38,120 nucleotides of DNA from an uncultured Eubacteriales bacterium (lineage in GTDB: Bacteria > Bacillota > Clostridia > Christensenellales > Borkfalkiaceae), in contig CAJLXC010000003.1 in NCBI GenBank assembly GCA_905210545.1, positions 1 to 38,120 of the forward strand, in the 5' to 3' direction. Each line of letters starts with the position of its first letter. Position 1 is the first letter of the stretch. The position numbers were made by a program, and so were the translations under genes. Below are positions 22,427-30,168 of the stretch, piece after piece. The notes below the pieces were generated by a model. That model was not told where the DNA came from and ran no database searches. It worked only from the letters and a program-made list of their open reading frames with translations.

Positions 22427-23095
22427 TCAGTTCTCGCCTCCTTCAGCCTTTTTCTTTTTGGTCGCGCCAATGATTTCGCCCTGATAAATCCAGCATTTAA
22501 CGCCGATCACGCCGAAAGTCGTATGCGCTTCCGCAAAACCGTAGTCGATATCCGCTCTCAGAGTCTGAAGAGGAATCGAACCCTCGTGGTAATGTTCCGA
22601 ACCCGCTATTTCTCTGCCGTCGAGTCTGCCGCTGACGCAAACCTTAACGCCCTTTACTCCGCTTCTTACGCATCTCTGAAGAGCCTGTTTCATCGCGCGT
22701 CTGAAAGTTACGCGCTTTTCGAGCTGGGCAGCGATGCCTTCGGCAACGAGCTGAGGATCGGAGTCGGGCTTTTTAACTTCCGAAATGTTGACGGAAATCT
22801 GTTTGCCCTTGCAGATTTTGGAAACCGTCTTTTTAATCACTTCGATTTCCGCGCCCTGTTTTCCGATAAGAACGCCGGGGCGAGCGGTATAAATGGTGAT
22901 TACGACTTTGTTTGCGGCTTTTTCTATAACGATTTTGGAAATAGAAGCCTGATAATATTTTTTCTTTAATACGGCGCGGATTTCGTTATCTTCTTTAACG
23001 TTCGCCGCGATGTCCTTTTTATCGACGAACCAGTGCGAACTCCAATCTTTGTTTACGCCGACTCTTAAACCGTGCGGATTAACTTTCTGTCCCAT
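22427..23095 (-). CDS. rpsC: 30S ribosomal protein S3
   Basis: 222 aa. The N-terminus MGQKVNPHGLRVGVNKDWSS, a KH domain (about 40-110, with IGKQGAEIEVIKK) and the C-terminal GVKGVKVCVSGRLDGREIAG segment are typical. It lies at the mRNA entry with S4 and S5 and has helicase-like function there. It follows rplV by 10 bp. Confidence 0.98.
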   Translation of the reverse strand: MGQKVNPHGLRVGVNKDWSSHWFVDKKDIAANVKEDNEIRAVLKKKYYQASISKIVIEKAANKVVITIYTARPGVLIGKQGAEIEVIKKTVSKICKGKQISVNISEVKKPDSDPQLVAEGIAAQLEKRVTFRRAMKQALQRCVRSGVKGVKVCVSGRLDGREIAGSEHYHEGSIPLQTLRADIDYGFAEAHTTFGVIGVKCWIYQGEIIGATKKKKAEGGEN

Positions 23096-23105
23096 AAGAA
23101 CCTCC

Positions 23106-23492
23106 TTACGCCTTTGCGTCCAGAACCACGGTGATGTGGCTGGTACGCTTCAAAATTCTGTACGCTCTGCCCTTGGAAACGGGTTGAACTCTCTTAAGAG
23201 TGGGACCCTGATCCGCATAGCATTCGGCAACGAACAGGTTGTCTTTGCTCATTCCGAGGTTGTTTTCCGCGTTAGCCGCAGCGGACATAAGAACTTTTCT
23301 TATCGGATCGCTTGCGGATTTGGGAGTGTTTTCCAGAATGGCTACCGCCTCTCTGTAACTCTTGCCTCTGATCACGTCAAGCACGATTCTGACTTTGTAC
23401 GGAGAAATTCTTACGTGTTTAGCGACCGCATAAGGGCGTTTATCTCTGTTTTCCGCGATTCTCGCGGTTTTTTCTCTCAAATTTTTAGCCAT
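23106..23492 (-). CDS. rplV: 50S ribosomal protein L22
   Basis: 128 aa, a little longer than the usual 110-115 because of about 15 Arg/Lys-rich residues at the N-terminus. AKHVRISPYKVRIVLDVIRG and the tunnel hairpin ending GRAYRILKRTSHITVVL are typical. Its loop lines the exit tunnel and is a site of macrolide resistance changes. It follows rpsS by 12 bp. Confidence 0.97.
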   Translation of the reverse strand: MAKNLREKTARIAENRDKRPYAVAKHVRISPYKVRIVLDVIRGKSYREAVAILENTPKSASDPIRKVLMSAAANAENNLGMSKDNLFVAECYADQGPTLKRVQPVSKGRAYRILKRTSHITVVLDAKA

Positions 23493-23504
23493 TTATTTAG
23501 CCTC

Positions 23505-23786
23505 CTATCTGGCACCCGTCGTTTTTTCCGTACCGCCGTGACCTTTAAAGGTTCTCGTGGGCGCGAATTCGCCGAGCTTGCAGCCGACCATATCTTCCGT
23601 AACGTATACGGGAACGTGTTTTCTTCCGTCGTATACCGCTATCGTGTGACCTACCATCTGCGGAAATATCGTGGACGACCTTGACCAAGTCTTTAATACT
23701 TTCTTTTCGTTCTTTTCGTTTAATTCTTCTACTCTTTTCAAGAGTTTAGGTTCTACGTAAGGACCTTTTTTAACGCTTCTTGACAT
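23505..23786 (-). CDS. rpsS: 30S ribosomal protein S19
   Basis: 93 aa, usual length. MSRSVKKGPYVEPKLLKRVE at the start; TWSRSSTIFPQMVGHTIAVY and the C-terminal FAPTRTFKGHG are characteristic. It is on the 30S head with S13. It follows rplB by 11 bp. Confidence 0.98.
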   Translation of the reverse strand: MSRSVKKGPYVEPKLLKRVEELNEKNEKKVLKTWSRSSTIFPQMVGHTIAVYDGRKHVPVYVTEDMVGCKLGEFAPTRTFKGHGGTEKTTGAR

Positions 23787-23797
23787 TGTCGAACTCC

Positions 23798-24625
23798 TTA
23801 ATTTATCCTTGTAATGATAAGCTTGTTAGACGCTTTTTTGTGTTTTCTCGTCTTATAACCGAGAGCAGGTTTACCCCAAGGAGTAACAGGACCGGGCATA
23901 CCGACGGGAGATTTGCCTTCGCCGCCGCCGTGCGGGTGATCGCACGGGTTCATGACAACGCCGCGGACGGAAGGACGAATACCGAGATATCTCGTTTTGC
24001 CTGCCTTACCTATTCTGATTATTTCGTGTTCGAGATTTCCTACCTGACCGATGGTTGCTTTGCAGCCGGAGAGAATGTATCTCATTTCGCCGCTCGGCAT
24101 CTTGATGGTAACGTATTTTTCGTCTCTCGCCATAATCTGCGCGCTCATACCCGCGGCTCTCGCTATCTGACCGCCTTTGCCGGGCTGCATCTCGATGTTG
24201 TGAACCATAGTACCTACGGGAATATCTTTAAGCATAAGCGAGTTGCCCGCTTTTATATCCGCGTTTGCGCCGGAGAGAACCGTGTCTCCTACTTTAAGAC
24301 CTACCGGAGCGAGAATATAAGCTTTCGCGCCGTCCGCGTAATAAAGAAGAGCTATGTTCGCGCTGCGGTTAGGATCGTATTCGATCGCTTTTACCGTTGC
24401 GGGTACGCCGTCTTTAGCGCGTTTGAAGTCTATGATACGGTATTTTCTTCTGTTTCCGCCGCCGATGTGACGAACGGTTATTTTACCCTGAGCGTTTCTG
24501 CCGCCCGATTTTCTCTGATCTTCGAGCAAAGATTTTTCGGGGGTCTTTTTAGTGATTTCGTCATACGCGCTGACCGTCATAAAACGACGCGCGGACGAAG
24601 TCGGTTTATATCTTTTAATAGCCAT
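23798..24625 (-). CDS. rplB: 50S ribosomal protein L2
   Basis: 275 aa, the usual length. The C-terminal DHPHGGGEGKSPVG carries the conserved histidine near the peptidyl transferase centre, and the SH3-like and OB domains precede it. It is a primary 23S rRNA binder needed for subunit joining. It follows rplW by 17 bp. Confidence 0.98.
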   Translation of the reverse strand: MAIKRYKPTSSARRFMTVSAYDEITKKTPEKSLLEDQRKSGGRNAQGKITVRHIGGGNRRKYRIIDFKRAKDGVPATVKAIEYDPNRSANIALLYYADGAKAYILAPVGLKVGDTVLSGANADIKAGNSLMLKDIPVGTMVHNIEMQPGKGGQIARAAGMSAQIMARDEKYVTIKMPSGEMRYILSGCKATIGQVGNLEHEIIRIGKAGKTRYLGIRPSVRGVVMNPCDHPHGGGEGKSPVGMPGPVTPWGKPALGYKTRKHKKASNKLIITRIN

Positions 24626-24642
24626 TTTACTTTCCTCCGGAA

Positions 24643-24933
24643 TTAAGACAACGAATCGAAGAATTCGATAGACTTACTGTCTTTTTTGAGCAATACCGCA
24701 GCTTTCTTGTAGTCGGGGGTATAACCTTCGTATTTGCCCTGTCTTTTAAGCTTGCCGTGAACGTTTGCGGTGTTGACCTTATCGACCTTTACGCCGAAAA
24801 TTTCTTCGACTGCGAGCTTAATCTGCGTTTTGTTGGCGTTTTTAGCCACTATAAAGAAATATTTCTTATCTTTGATACCCGCATAACTCTTTTCGGAGAG
24901 AAGGGGTTTAATTATTATATCGTGAGCAGCCAT
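24643..24933 (-). CDS. rplW: 50S ribosomal protein L23
   Basis: 96 aa, usual length. IIKPLLSEKSYAGIKDKKYF and NKTQIKLAVEEIFGVKVDKVNT are typical. It is the main docking site of trigger factor at the tunnel exit; tig lies about 3.8 kb upstream in this window. The start overlaps the rplD stop (TAATG). Confidence 0.98.
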   Translation of the reverse strand: MAAHDIIIKPLLSEKSYAGIKDKKYFFIVAKNANKTQIKLAVEEIFGVKVDKVNTANVHGKLKRQGKYEGYTPDYKKAAVLLKKDSKSIEFFDSLS

Positions 24934-25559
24934 TATTCTCCGTAGACCTCCTCGATCATTTCTACAGCTTTTTTGGAGATAACGATTTTCGCGTTTTTAA
25001 CCACGTCGTAGGTGTTGAGCTGATCTACGGGAAGCGTCGAAATCTCCGCGATGTTGGAAGAAGCTCTTAAAACCGCTTCGTCCGCGTTATCCATAACGAG
25101 AAGCACGCTCTTATCCATTTTGAAGGCGTTAAGGAACGCGACCATCTCTTTGGTTTTGGGAGCGGCAACCTTGATTTCGTCGATGAAAACGACTTCGCCG
25201 TCTCTCACTTTCTGCGAAAGAGCCGAGAAAAGCGCGACTTCCTTCGCCTTATAGTTCATTTTCTTGGAGAAATCTCTGGGCTTCGGAGCGAAAACCACGC
25301 CGCCGTGAACCCACTGGGGACTTCTTATAGAACCTTGTCTTGCCCTGCCGGTACCTTTCTGACGATACGGCTTTGCGCCGCCGCCGCGGACTTCCGAACG
25401 GGTAAGGGTGCTTTTCGTACCCTGTCTTTCGTTTGCGAGACGGGTTACAACCGCCTGATGAATAACCGATTCGTTGTATTCGGCATTAAACAAAGCGTCG
25501 GAAAGTTCGAGTTGTCCAACCTCACTCGCTTTCATATCGTATAACTTTACACTTGTCAT
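24933..25559 (-). CDS. rplD: 50S ribosomal protein L4
   Basis: 208 aa. The extended loop RGGGAKPYRQKGTGRARQGS reaches the exit tunnel. In gamma-proteobacteria L4 represses the S10 operon through the leader RNA; the leader here (26542-26788) is also structured and ends in a terminator, but its ligand is unknown. It follows rplC by 11 bp. Confidence 0.98.
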   Translation of the reverse strand: MTSVKLYDMKASEVGQLELSDALFNAEYNESVIHQAVVTRLANERQGTKSTLTRSEVRGGGAKPYRQKGTGRARQGSIRSPQWVHGGVVFAPKPRDFSKKMNYKAKEVALFSALSQKVRDGEVVFIDEIKVAAPKTKEMVAFLNAFKMDKSVLLVMDNADEAVLRASSNIAEISTLPVDQLNTYDVVKNAKIVISKKAVEMIEEVYGE

Positions 25560-25570
25560 AATACTTCTCC

Positions 25571-26203
25571 TTACGCTTTAACGCTGTTTCTTATGGAAAC
25601 GATTCCTTTGACGGGTCCGGGGACCGCGCCTTTAACGAGAATTGCGTTTCTTTCTTTATCGACCTTAACGACTTCGAGGTTAAGCACGGTAACGTTTTCG
25701 TGTCCGTACTGACCGGGCATCTTCTTGTTTTTGAACACTCTCGAAGGAGAGCTGTTCGCGCCCATAGAACCTACTTCCCTGTGTACAGGGCCTACGCCGT
25801 GGGTTTCTTTAAGTCTTTGATTGTTCCATCTCTTGATAACGCCGGTAAAACCGTGACCCTTGCTCACGCCGGAAACGTCGATTTTGTCGCCCGCCGCGAA
25901 AGCGTCGCAAGCGATAATCGTGCCGACCGAGTAAGAAGCGGCGTCGTCGAGTCTGAATTCTTTAAGAACCTTTTGGGGAGCAACGCCCGCTTTTTTAAAG
26001 AGTCCCGCTTCGGGTTTGTTGAGTTCCTTTTCGGCAACCTCGTCGAAACCGAGCTTGACTGCGGCGTAACCGTCGCGTTCCAAAGTCTTTACCTGAACGA
26101 CCGGGCAGGGACCTGCCTCGATGACCGTTACGGGTATTACCTTGCCGTCCGCAGAAAACACTTGAGTCATTCCTAATTTTCTGCCAATGATTGCTTTATT
26201 CAT
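25571..26203 (-). CDS. rplC: 50S ribosomal protein L3
   Basis: 210 aa. Starts NKAIIGRKLGMTQVF and has VSKGHGFTGVIKRWNNQRLK and GSMGANSSPSRVFKNKKMPG, the loop close to the peptidyl transferase centre. An early 50S assembly protein. It follows rpsJ by 38 bp and has a strong GGAGG-type site. Confidence 0.98.
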   Translation of the reverse strand: MNKAIIGRKLGMTQVFSADGKVIPVTVIEAGPCPVVQVKTLERDGYAAVKLGFDEVAEKELNKPEAGLFKKAGVAPQKVLKEFRLDDAASYSVGTIIACDAFAAGDKIDVSGVSKGHGFTGVIKRWNNQRLKETHGVGPVHREVGSMGANSSPSRVFKNKKMPGQYGHENVTVLNLEVVKVDKERNAILVKGAVPGPVKGIVSIRNSVKA

Positions 26204-26241
26204 AGATAAAGTTCACCTCCGTAATATATATAATGTTTTGT

Positions 26242-26541
26242 TTACAGTTTGATTTTGATATCTACGCCCGCGGGAAGATGTATGCTGTCTAAAAGCTTCA
26301 CGTTGGGAGAATAGATGTCGATAAGTCTTTTATGCGTTCTTATCTCGAATTGTTCTCTTGAATCCTTGTACTTGTGCGGCGAACGAAGTATGGTAACCAC
26401 TTCTTTTTCCGTGGGAAGAGGAATAGGTCCCGATATCTTTGCGCCGGATTTCTGCATCGTTTCTACGATTTTAGCAGCCGCGCCGTCAAGCATTTCCACG
26501 TCGTAAGACGAGAGTTTGATTCTGATTTTCTGACTTGCCAT
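26242..26541 (-). CDS. rpsJ: 30S ribosomal protein S10
   Basis: 99 aa, usual about 102. MASQKIRIKLSSYDVEMLDG at the start and SREQFEIRTHKRLIDIYSPN in the second half. S10 is on the 30S head and, as NusE, also takes part in antitermination with NusB. It is the first gene of the 31-gene cluster, about 250 nt downstream of a consensus promoter. The RBS is AAAGGAG. Confidence 0.98.
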   Translation of the reverse strand: MASQKIRIKLSSYDVEMLDGAAAKIVETMQKSGAKISGPIPLPTEKEVVTILRSPHKYKDSREQFEIRTHKRLIDIYSPNVKLLDSIHLPAGVDIKIKL

Positions 26542-26613
26542 TTGATTTAATCTCCTTTTACCTAACTTAAAACTGTGTGTTTGTAAACTGTGCCGTGTGT
26601 GTCGAAAAGCGGT

Positions 26614-26667
26614 AATAAAAAAATCATTCGCCGATACTTAAAGCTTTTAAGTCGCTGCGAATGATTT
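26614..26667 (-). terminator. Leader terminator upstream of rpsJ
   Basis: Perfect 11-bp outer stem (AAATCATTCGC at 26657-26667, complement at 26621-26631 on the plus strand), an inner perfect 7-bp stem (ACTTAAA/TTTAAGT) and a run of 7 T on the minus strand. It lies about 70 bp before the rpsJ start, so read-through must be controlled or partial. Confidence 0.8.
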
Positions 26668-26683
26668 ACCCTTTCTTCTTATT

Positions 26684-26764
26684 GAAGTTAGTCGCGAAAG
26701 TCTTGCTTTCACACTTGTCAACGGAAATTATCTGTCGCCCTCGCAGACGAATTTCAGTAACTTC
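26684..26764 (-). promoter_or_regulatory. Predicted three-way-junction RNA in the S10 leader
   Basis: On the minus-strand transcript GAAGTTA pairs with TAACTTC (P1, 7 bp, 26758-26764 with 26684-26690). Inside are P2 (GAAATT/AATTTC, 26750-26755 with 26724-26729) and P3 (GTTG/CGAC plus GAAAG/CTTTC, 26691-26722). It lies between the promoter and the leader terminator, where an attenuation sensor would be. It was folded by eye only. Confidence 0.45.
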
Positions 26765-26794
26765 CCGTATCAACCCAAATTACACAGCTTACAT

Positions 26795-26823
26795 ATTATA
26801 TAAAATATACAAGCCTATGTCAA
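26795..26823 (-). promoter_or_regulatory. Consensus promoter of the S10-spc-alpha cluster
   Basis: TTGACA (26818-26823) and TATAAT (26795-26800) with exactly 17 bp between, on the minus strand. Predicted start near 26788. It begins 36 bp after the clpX stop codon; no strong terminator separates clpX from it. Confidence 0.88.
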
Positions 26824-26858
26824 ACGTTTTCAATAAGTTTTTCAATTTTTTTATATTA

Positions 26859-28088
26859 TTAAGCTATTTTTTTGATAATCTTGGGTTTTTCGCCCTTTTC
26901 CACGACGTCCTCGTCCACGATTACCTTTGCGACGTCCTTTTCCGACGGAAGGTCGTACATCGTGTCTATCATCAGATTTTCGAGAATATTGCGAAGACCC
27001 CTCGCCCCTGTTTTAAGCTCTATCGCGCGTTTCGCTACGGCAGATACCGCGCCGTCCGTGATTTCAAGTTCCACGTTGTCGAGTCCGATAAGGCGTTTAT
27101 ACTGTTTAACGAGAGCGTTTTTCGGTTCGGTAAGAATATTCACGAGAGCCTTCTCGTCAAGCGGATGAAGACCTACGGTTATGGGGATACGACCAACGAA
27201 TTCGGGAATAAGTCCGTACTTTATGAGATCCTGGGGCGTTACGTCCCTTATGACGGAATATTCGTCTTTATCCTTAATCTTTCCGACGTTGCCGCCGAAA
27301 CCCAAAGACGCGCTTTCTTTTCTCTTGGAAATAATTTCGTCAAGTCCGACGAACGCGCCGCCGCATATAAACAAAATATTCGTCGTATCTATTTTAAGAC
27401 ATTCCTGCTGGGGGTGTTTTCTGCCGCCCTGCGGGGGAACGCTTGCGACGGTGCTTTCTATGATTTTTAAAAGAGCCTGCTGAACGCCCTCGCCCGAAAC
27501 GTCGCGCGTGATGGAAACGTTTTCGGACTTTCTCGCGATTTTATCGATTTCATCGATATACACTATGCCCTTTTGTGCTTTTTCTATATCGTAATCGGCG
27601 TTCTGAATAAGTTTTAACAATATGTTTTCCACGTCTTCGCCGACGTAACCGGCTTCCGTAAGAGTGGTTGCGTCCGCAACGGCGAACGGAACTTCGAGAA
27701 TTTTCGCGAGAGTTTTGGCAAGCAAAGTCTTGCCGGAACCGGTAGGTCCGAGCAGGAGAATGTTGCTTTTATCGAGTTCTATCCCGTCTTTATCTGCGGA
27801 AGCGTTTATTCTTTTATAATGATTGTAAACGGCAACGGACAAAACCTTTTTGGCTTCGTCCTGACCGACGATGTATTCGTCGAGCTTCGCCTTGATTTCC
27901 GCGGGAGTCAAAAGCTCCACTTTGTCGGAAGTCTTGGTTTTTCTGTCGTCTTCTTTCATTATTTCGCGGCAAACTTCTATACATTCGTCGCAGATATAAA
28001 TACCGTTAGGTCCGGCGATAAGTCTTTTTACGAGTTCTTTGGGTTTGCCGCAAAAAGAGCAGAACAATTGATCTTCGTTATTTTTCAT
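26859..28088 (-). CDS. clpX: ATP-dependent Clp protease ATP-binding subunit ClpX
   Basis: 409 aa. The N-terminal zinc-binding domain has Cys10, Cys13, Cys33 and Cys36; Walker A GPTGSGKT is at 114-121; Walker B VYIDEIDKIA follows; the ClpP-binding IGF-type loop falls in the SLGFGGNVG region; GARGLRNILE contains sensor 2. It unfolds substrates, including ssrA-tagged proteins, and feeds them to ClpP. It follows clpP by 13 bp, in the common tig-clpP-clpX order. Confidence 0.98.
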   Translation of the reverse strand: MKNNEDQLFCSFCGKPKELVKRLIAGPNGIYICDECIEVCREIMKEDDRKTKTSDKVELLTPAEIKAKLDEYIVGQDEAKKVLSVAVYNHYKRINASADKDGIELDKSNILLLGPTGSGKTLLAKTLAKILEVPFAVADATTLTEAGYVGEDVENILLKLIQNADYDIEKAQKGIVYIDEIDKIARKSENVSITRDVSGEGVQQALLKIIESTVASVPPQGGRKHPQQECLKIDTTNILFICGGAFVGLDEIISKRKESASLGFGGNVGKIKDKDEYSVIRDVTPQDLIKYGLIPEFVGRIPITVGLHPLDEKALVNILTEPKNALVKQYKRLIGLDNVELEITDGAVSAVAKRAIELKTGARGLRNILENLMIDTMYDLPSEKDVAKVIVDEDVVEKGEKPKIIKKIA

Positions 28089-28101
28089 ATATCTCCGTGA
28101 T

Positions 28102-28695
28102 TTACGGACGTTTAACGAAAATTTCGTCTATAAGTCCGTATTCTTTCGCGTCTTCCGCCGACAGATAATTATCCCTGTCGGTGTCTTTCTCTACCTCTTC
28201 GTAAGGTCTGCCGCTGTTTTTGGCGAGAATCGTGTTAAGACGATGTTTGGTTTTTACGATGTGATCCGCCTGAATTTTAATATCGCTCGCCTGACCTTGC
28301 GCGCCGCCCAAAGGCTGGTGTATCATTATTTCGGAATTAGGCAGAGCATATCTCTTGCCTTTCGTTCCGCTCGACAGCAAGAACGCGCCCATACTCGCCG
28401 CAAGACCTATGCAGATGGTGCTTACGTCGCACTTGATATAATTCATAGTGTCGTAAATGGCAAGTCCTGCCGTTACGCTTCCGCCGGGGCTGTTGATATA
28501 AAGGCAGATATCCTTTTCGGGATCTCTGCTTTCGAGCAGAATAAGCTGCGCAACCACAGCGTCCGCGACGGCGTCGTCTATTTCGCCCGTTAAAAATATT
28601 ATTCTGTCCTCTAAAAGTCTGGAATAAATATCGTAACTTCTCTCACCCTTGCCGGTGTTTTCTATAACGTAAGGTATAACCGTGTTCTTGACCAT
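28102..28695 (-). CDS. clpP: ATP-dependent Clp protease proteolytic subunit ClpP
   Basis: 197 aa, usual about 194. Catalytic triad Ser101 (GLAASMG), His126 (IMIHQPLGG) and Asp175 (DTDRDNYLSA). IPYVIENTGKGERSYDIYSR at the N-terminus forms the axial loops. The tetradecamer partners with ClpX. It follows tig by 16 bp. Confidence 0.98.
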   Translation of the reverse strand: MVKNTVIPYVIENTGKGERSYDIYSRLLEDRIIFLTGEIDDAVADAVVAQLILLESRDPEKDICLYINSPGGSVTAGLAIYDTMNYIKCDVSTICIGLAASMGAFLLSSGTKGKRYALPNSEIMIHQPLGGAQGQASDIKIQADHIVKTKHRLNTILAKNSGRPYEEVEKDTDRDNYLSAEDAKEYGLIDEIFVKRP

Positions 28696-28711
28696 TTTGC
28701 CCTCTGATAAA

Positions 28712-29998
28712 TTATTCTATAACGTTATCTTTCTTTAACGTGTCGAAAAGTTTTTTGATAACGATTTCGTTTTTGATGTATTCGAGCTGTCTTACGCCGG
28801 CAGTCTTTTTAAGCTCCGGAGCTTTTTTGCCTTGCGCTTTAGCCATTTCTTCTATTTTCTCGTCAACCTCCGCGTCGGTGGCTTCGAGTTTTTCGGTATC
28901 GATAACCTTCTCTATAACGAGTTGGGATTTAACGAGTTTTTCAGCCTGCTCGCGGTAATTCTTTCTGTAATCTTCCATAGTCTGTCCGATATATTTGAGA
29001 TAATCGGCAAGCTTAAGTCCCTGATAGGAAAGTCTGTAATCCATTTCCTGAACCATACGGTCGATCTGCGCTTCTATCATAGCGTCGGGAATTTCCACGG
29101 AGGCGTTGTCGGTGATTTTCTGAACGATAGCGTCTTCTATTTCGCGTTCCGCTCTGTCGGCGTTCTGCTTTTCGAGGCGTTCTCTCACTTCTTTTTTATA
29201 AGCGTCCACGGACTCCGCGCCTGCGGCGTCTTTAATGAATTCGTCGTTCACTTCGGGAAGCTCTTTCTTCTTTATCTCGTGAAGCTTGACGGCGAAAACG
29301 GCGTCCTTGCCTTTAAGATTTTCCGCGTGATATTCTTCGGGGAATTTAACTTTGAGGTCTTTGTCTTCTCCTATCTTCATACCGATAATCTGATCTTCGA
29401 ATCCGGGAATGAACGAACCGCTGCCGATAACGAGCGTTTGCTTTTCGGCTGTGCCGCCTTCGAACTTAACGCCGTCAACCGAACCCGAGTAATCGATAAC
29501 GACGGTATCGCCGTTTTCTACGGCTCTGTCGGTAACGTCGACTAATCTCGAACGGCTCTCCTGCAAACGTTTGATTTCGTTTTCTACGTCTTCGTCTTTT
29601 ACATTATACTCAACTTTTTTAAACTTTATACCCTTATATTCGCCGAGCGTTACTTCGGGTTTGACGGCGACGATCGCTTCTATGGAAAGATGCTTGTCGT
29701 CTATCTTTTTAACGTCGATTTCGGGTGCGGCGACCGCGAGAATAGAGGTTTCTTTCTCGAGGATTTCGGAATAATATTTGGGGAAAGCCTGATTTATGGC
29801 TTCTTCGTAAAAAATGCCCTTGCCGTAAGTACTTTCTAAAAGGTGTTTGGGAACTTTGCCCTTTCTGAATCCGGGCAAAGAGAATCTGCCTTTGGTTTTT
29901 TCGTACGCAGCGTCTATCGCTTCGTTCCACTCTTTTTCGCTAAGGTCGATGTTGATTTTGACCGTGCTTTTTTCAGCTTTTGCAAAAGTGTATTTCAT
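28712..29998 (-). CDS. tig: Trigger factor
   Basis: 428 aa, usual length. The ribosome-binding signature GFRKGKVPK is at 43-51; the FKBP-type PPIase domain lies at about 150-245 (NGDTVVIDYSGSVDGVKFEGG); the helical C-terminal domain makes the chaperone cradle. It binds L23 at the tunnel exit and shields nascent chains. It is first in tig-clpP-clpX, with promoter at 30054-30082. Confidence 0.97.
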   Translation of the reverse strand: MKYTFAKAEKSTVKINIDLSEKEWNEAIDAAYEKTKGRFSLPGFRKGKVPKHLLESTYGKGIFYEEAINQAFPKYYSEILEKETSILAVAAPEIDVKKIDDKHLSIEAIVAVKPEVTLGEYKGIKFKKVEYNVKDEDVENEIKRLQESRSRLVDVTDRAVENGDTVVIDYSGSVDGVKFEGGTAEKQTLVIGSGSFIPGFEDQIIGMKIGEDKDLKVKFPEEYHAENLKGKDAVFAVKLHEIKKKELPEVNDEFIKDAAGAESVDAYKKEVRERLEKQNADRAEREIEDAIVQKITDNASVEIPDAMIEAQIDRMVQEMDYRLSYQGLKLADYLKYIGQTMEDYRKNYREQAEKLVKSQLVIEKVIDTEKLEATDAEVDEKIEEMAKAQGKKAPELKKTAGVRQLEYIKNEIVIKKLFDTLKKDNVIE

Positions 29999-30053
29999 AA
30001 ATTTCTCCTATACTTTTATATAAAAAATATATAAACATTAAAAATTCTTTGAT

Positions 30054-30082
30054 ATTGTACCACAACGCGTGAGAAAACGCAA
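30054..30082 (-). promoter_or_regulatory. Sigma-A promoter of tig-clpP-clpX
   Basis: TTGCGT (30077-30082), 17 bp, TACAAT (30054-30059) on the minus strand, giving an AT-rich 5' UTR of about 50 nt. No CtsR-type heptad repeat was recognised around it. Confidence 0.65.
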
Positions 30083-30168
30083 GACTTTAAGGCTCAAAAA
30101 ACGCTTTAAATCGTAGGTTATAAAAACTTTTGCGGAAATTATCCGTTTTTCAGCATTTTTTGAGTTTT

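Noticed and set aside
23780..24646. Plus-strand open frame of 288 codons opposite rplB
   Set aside because: Complete antisense overlap with L2; no ribosome binding site or domain.
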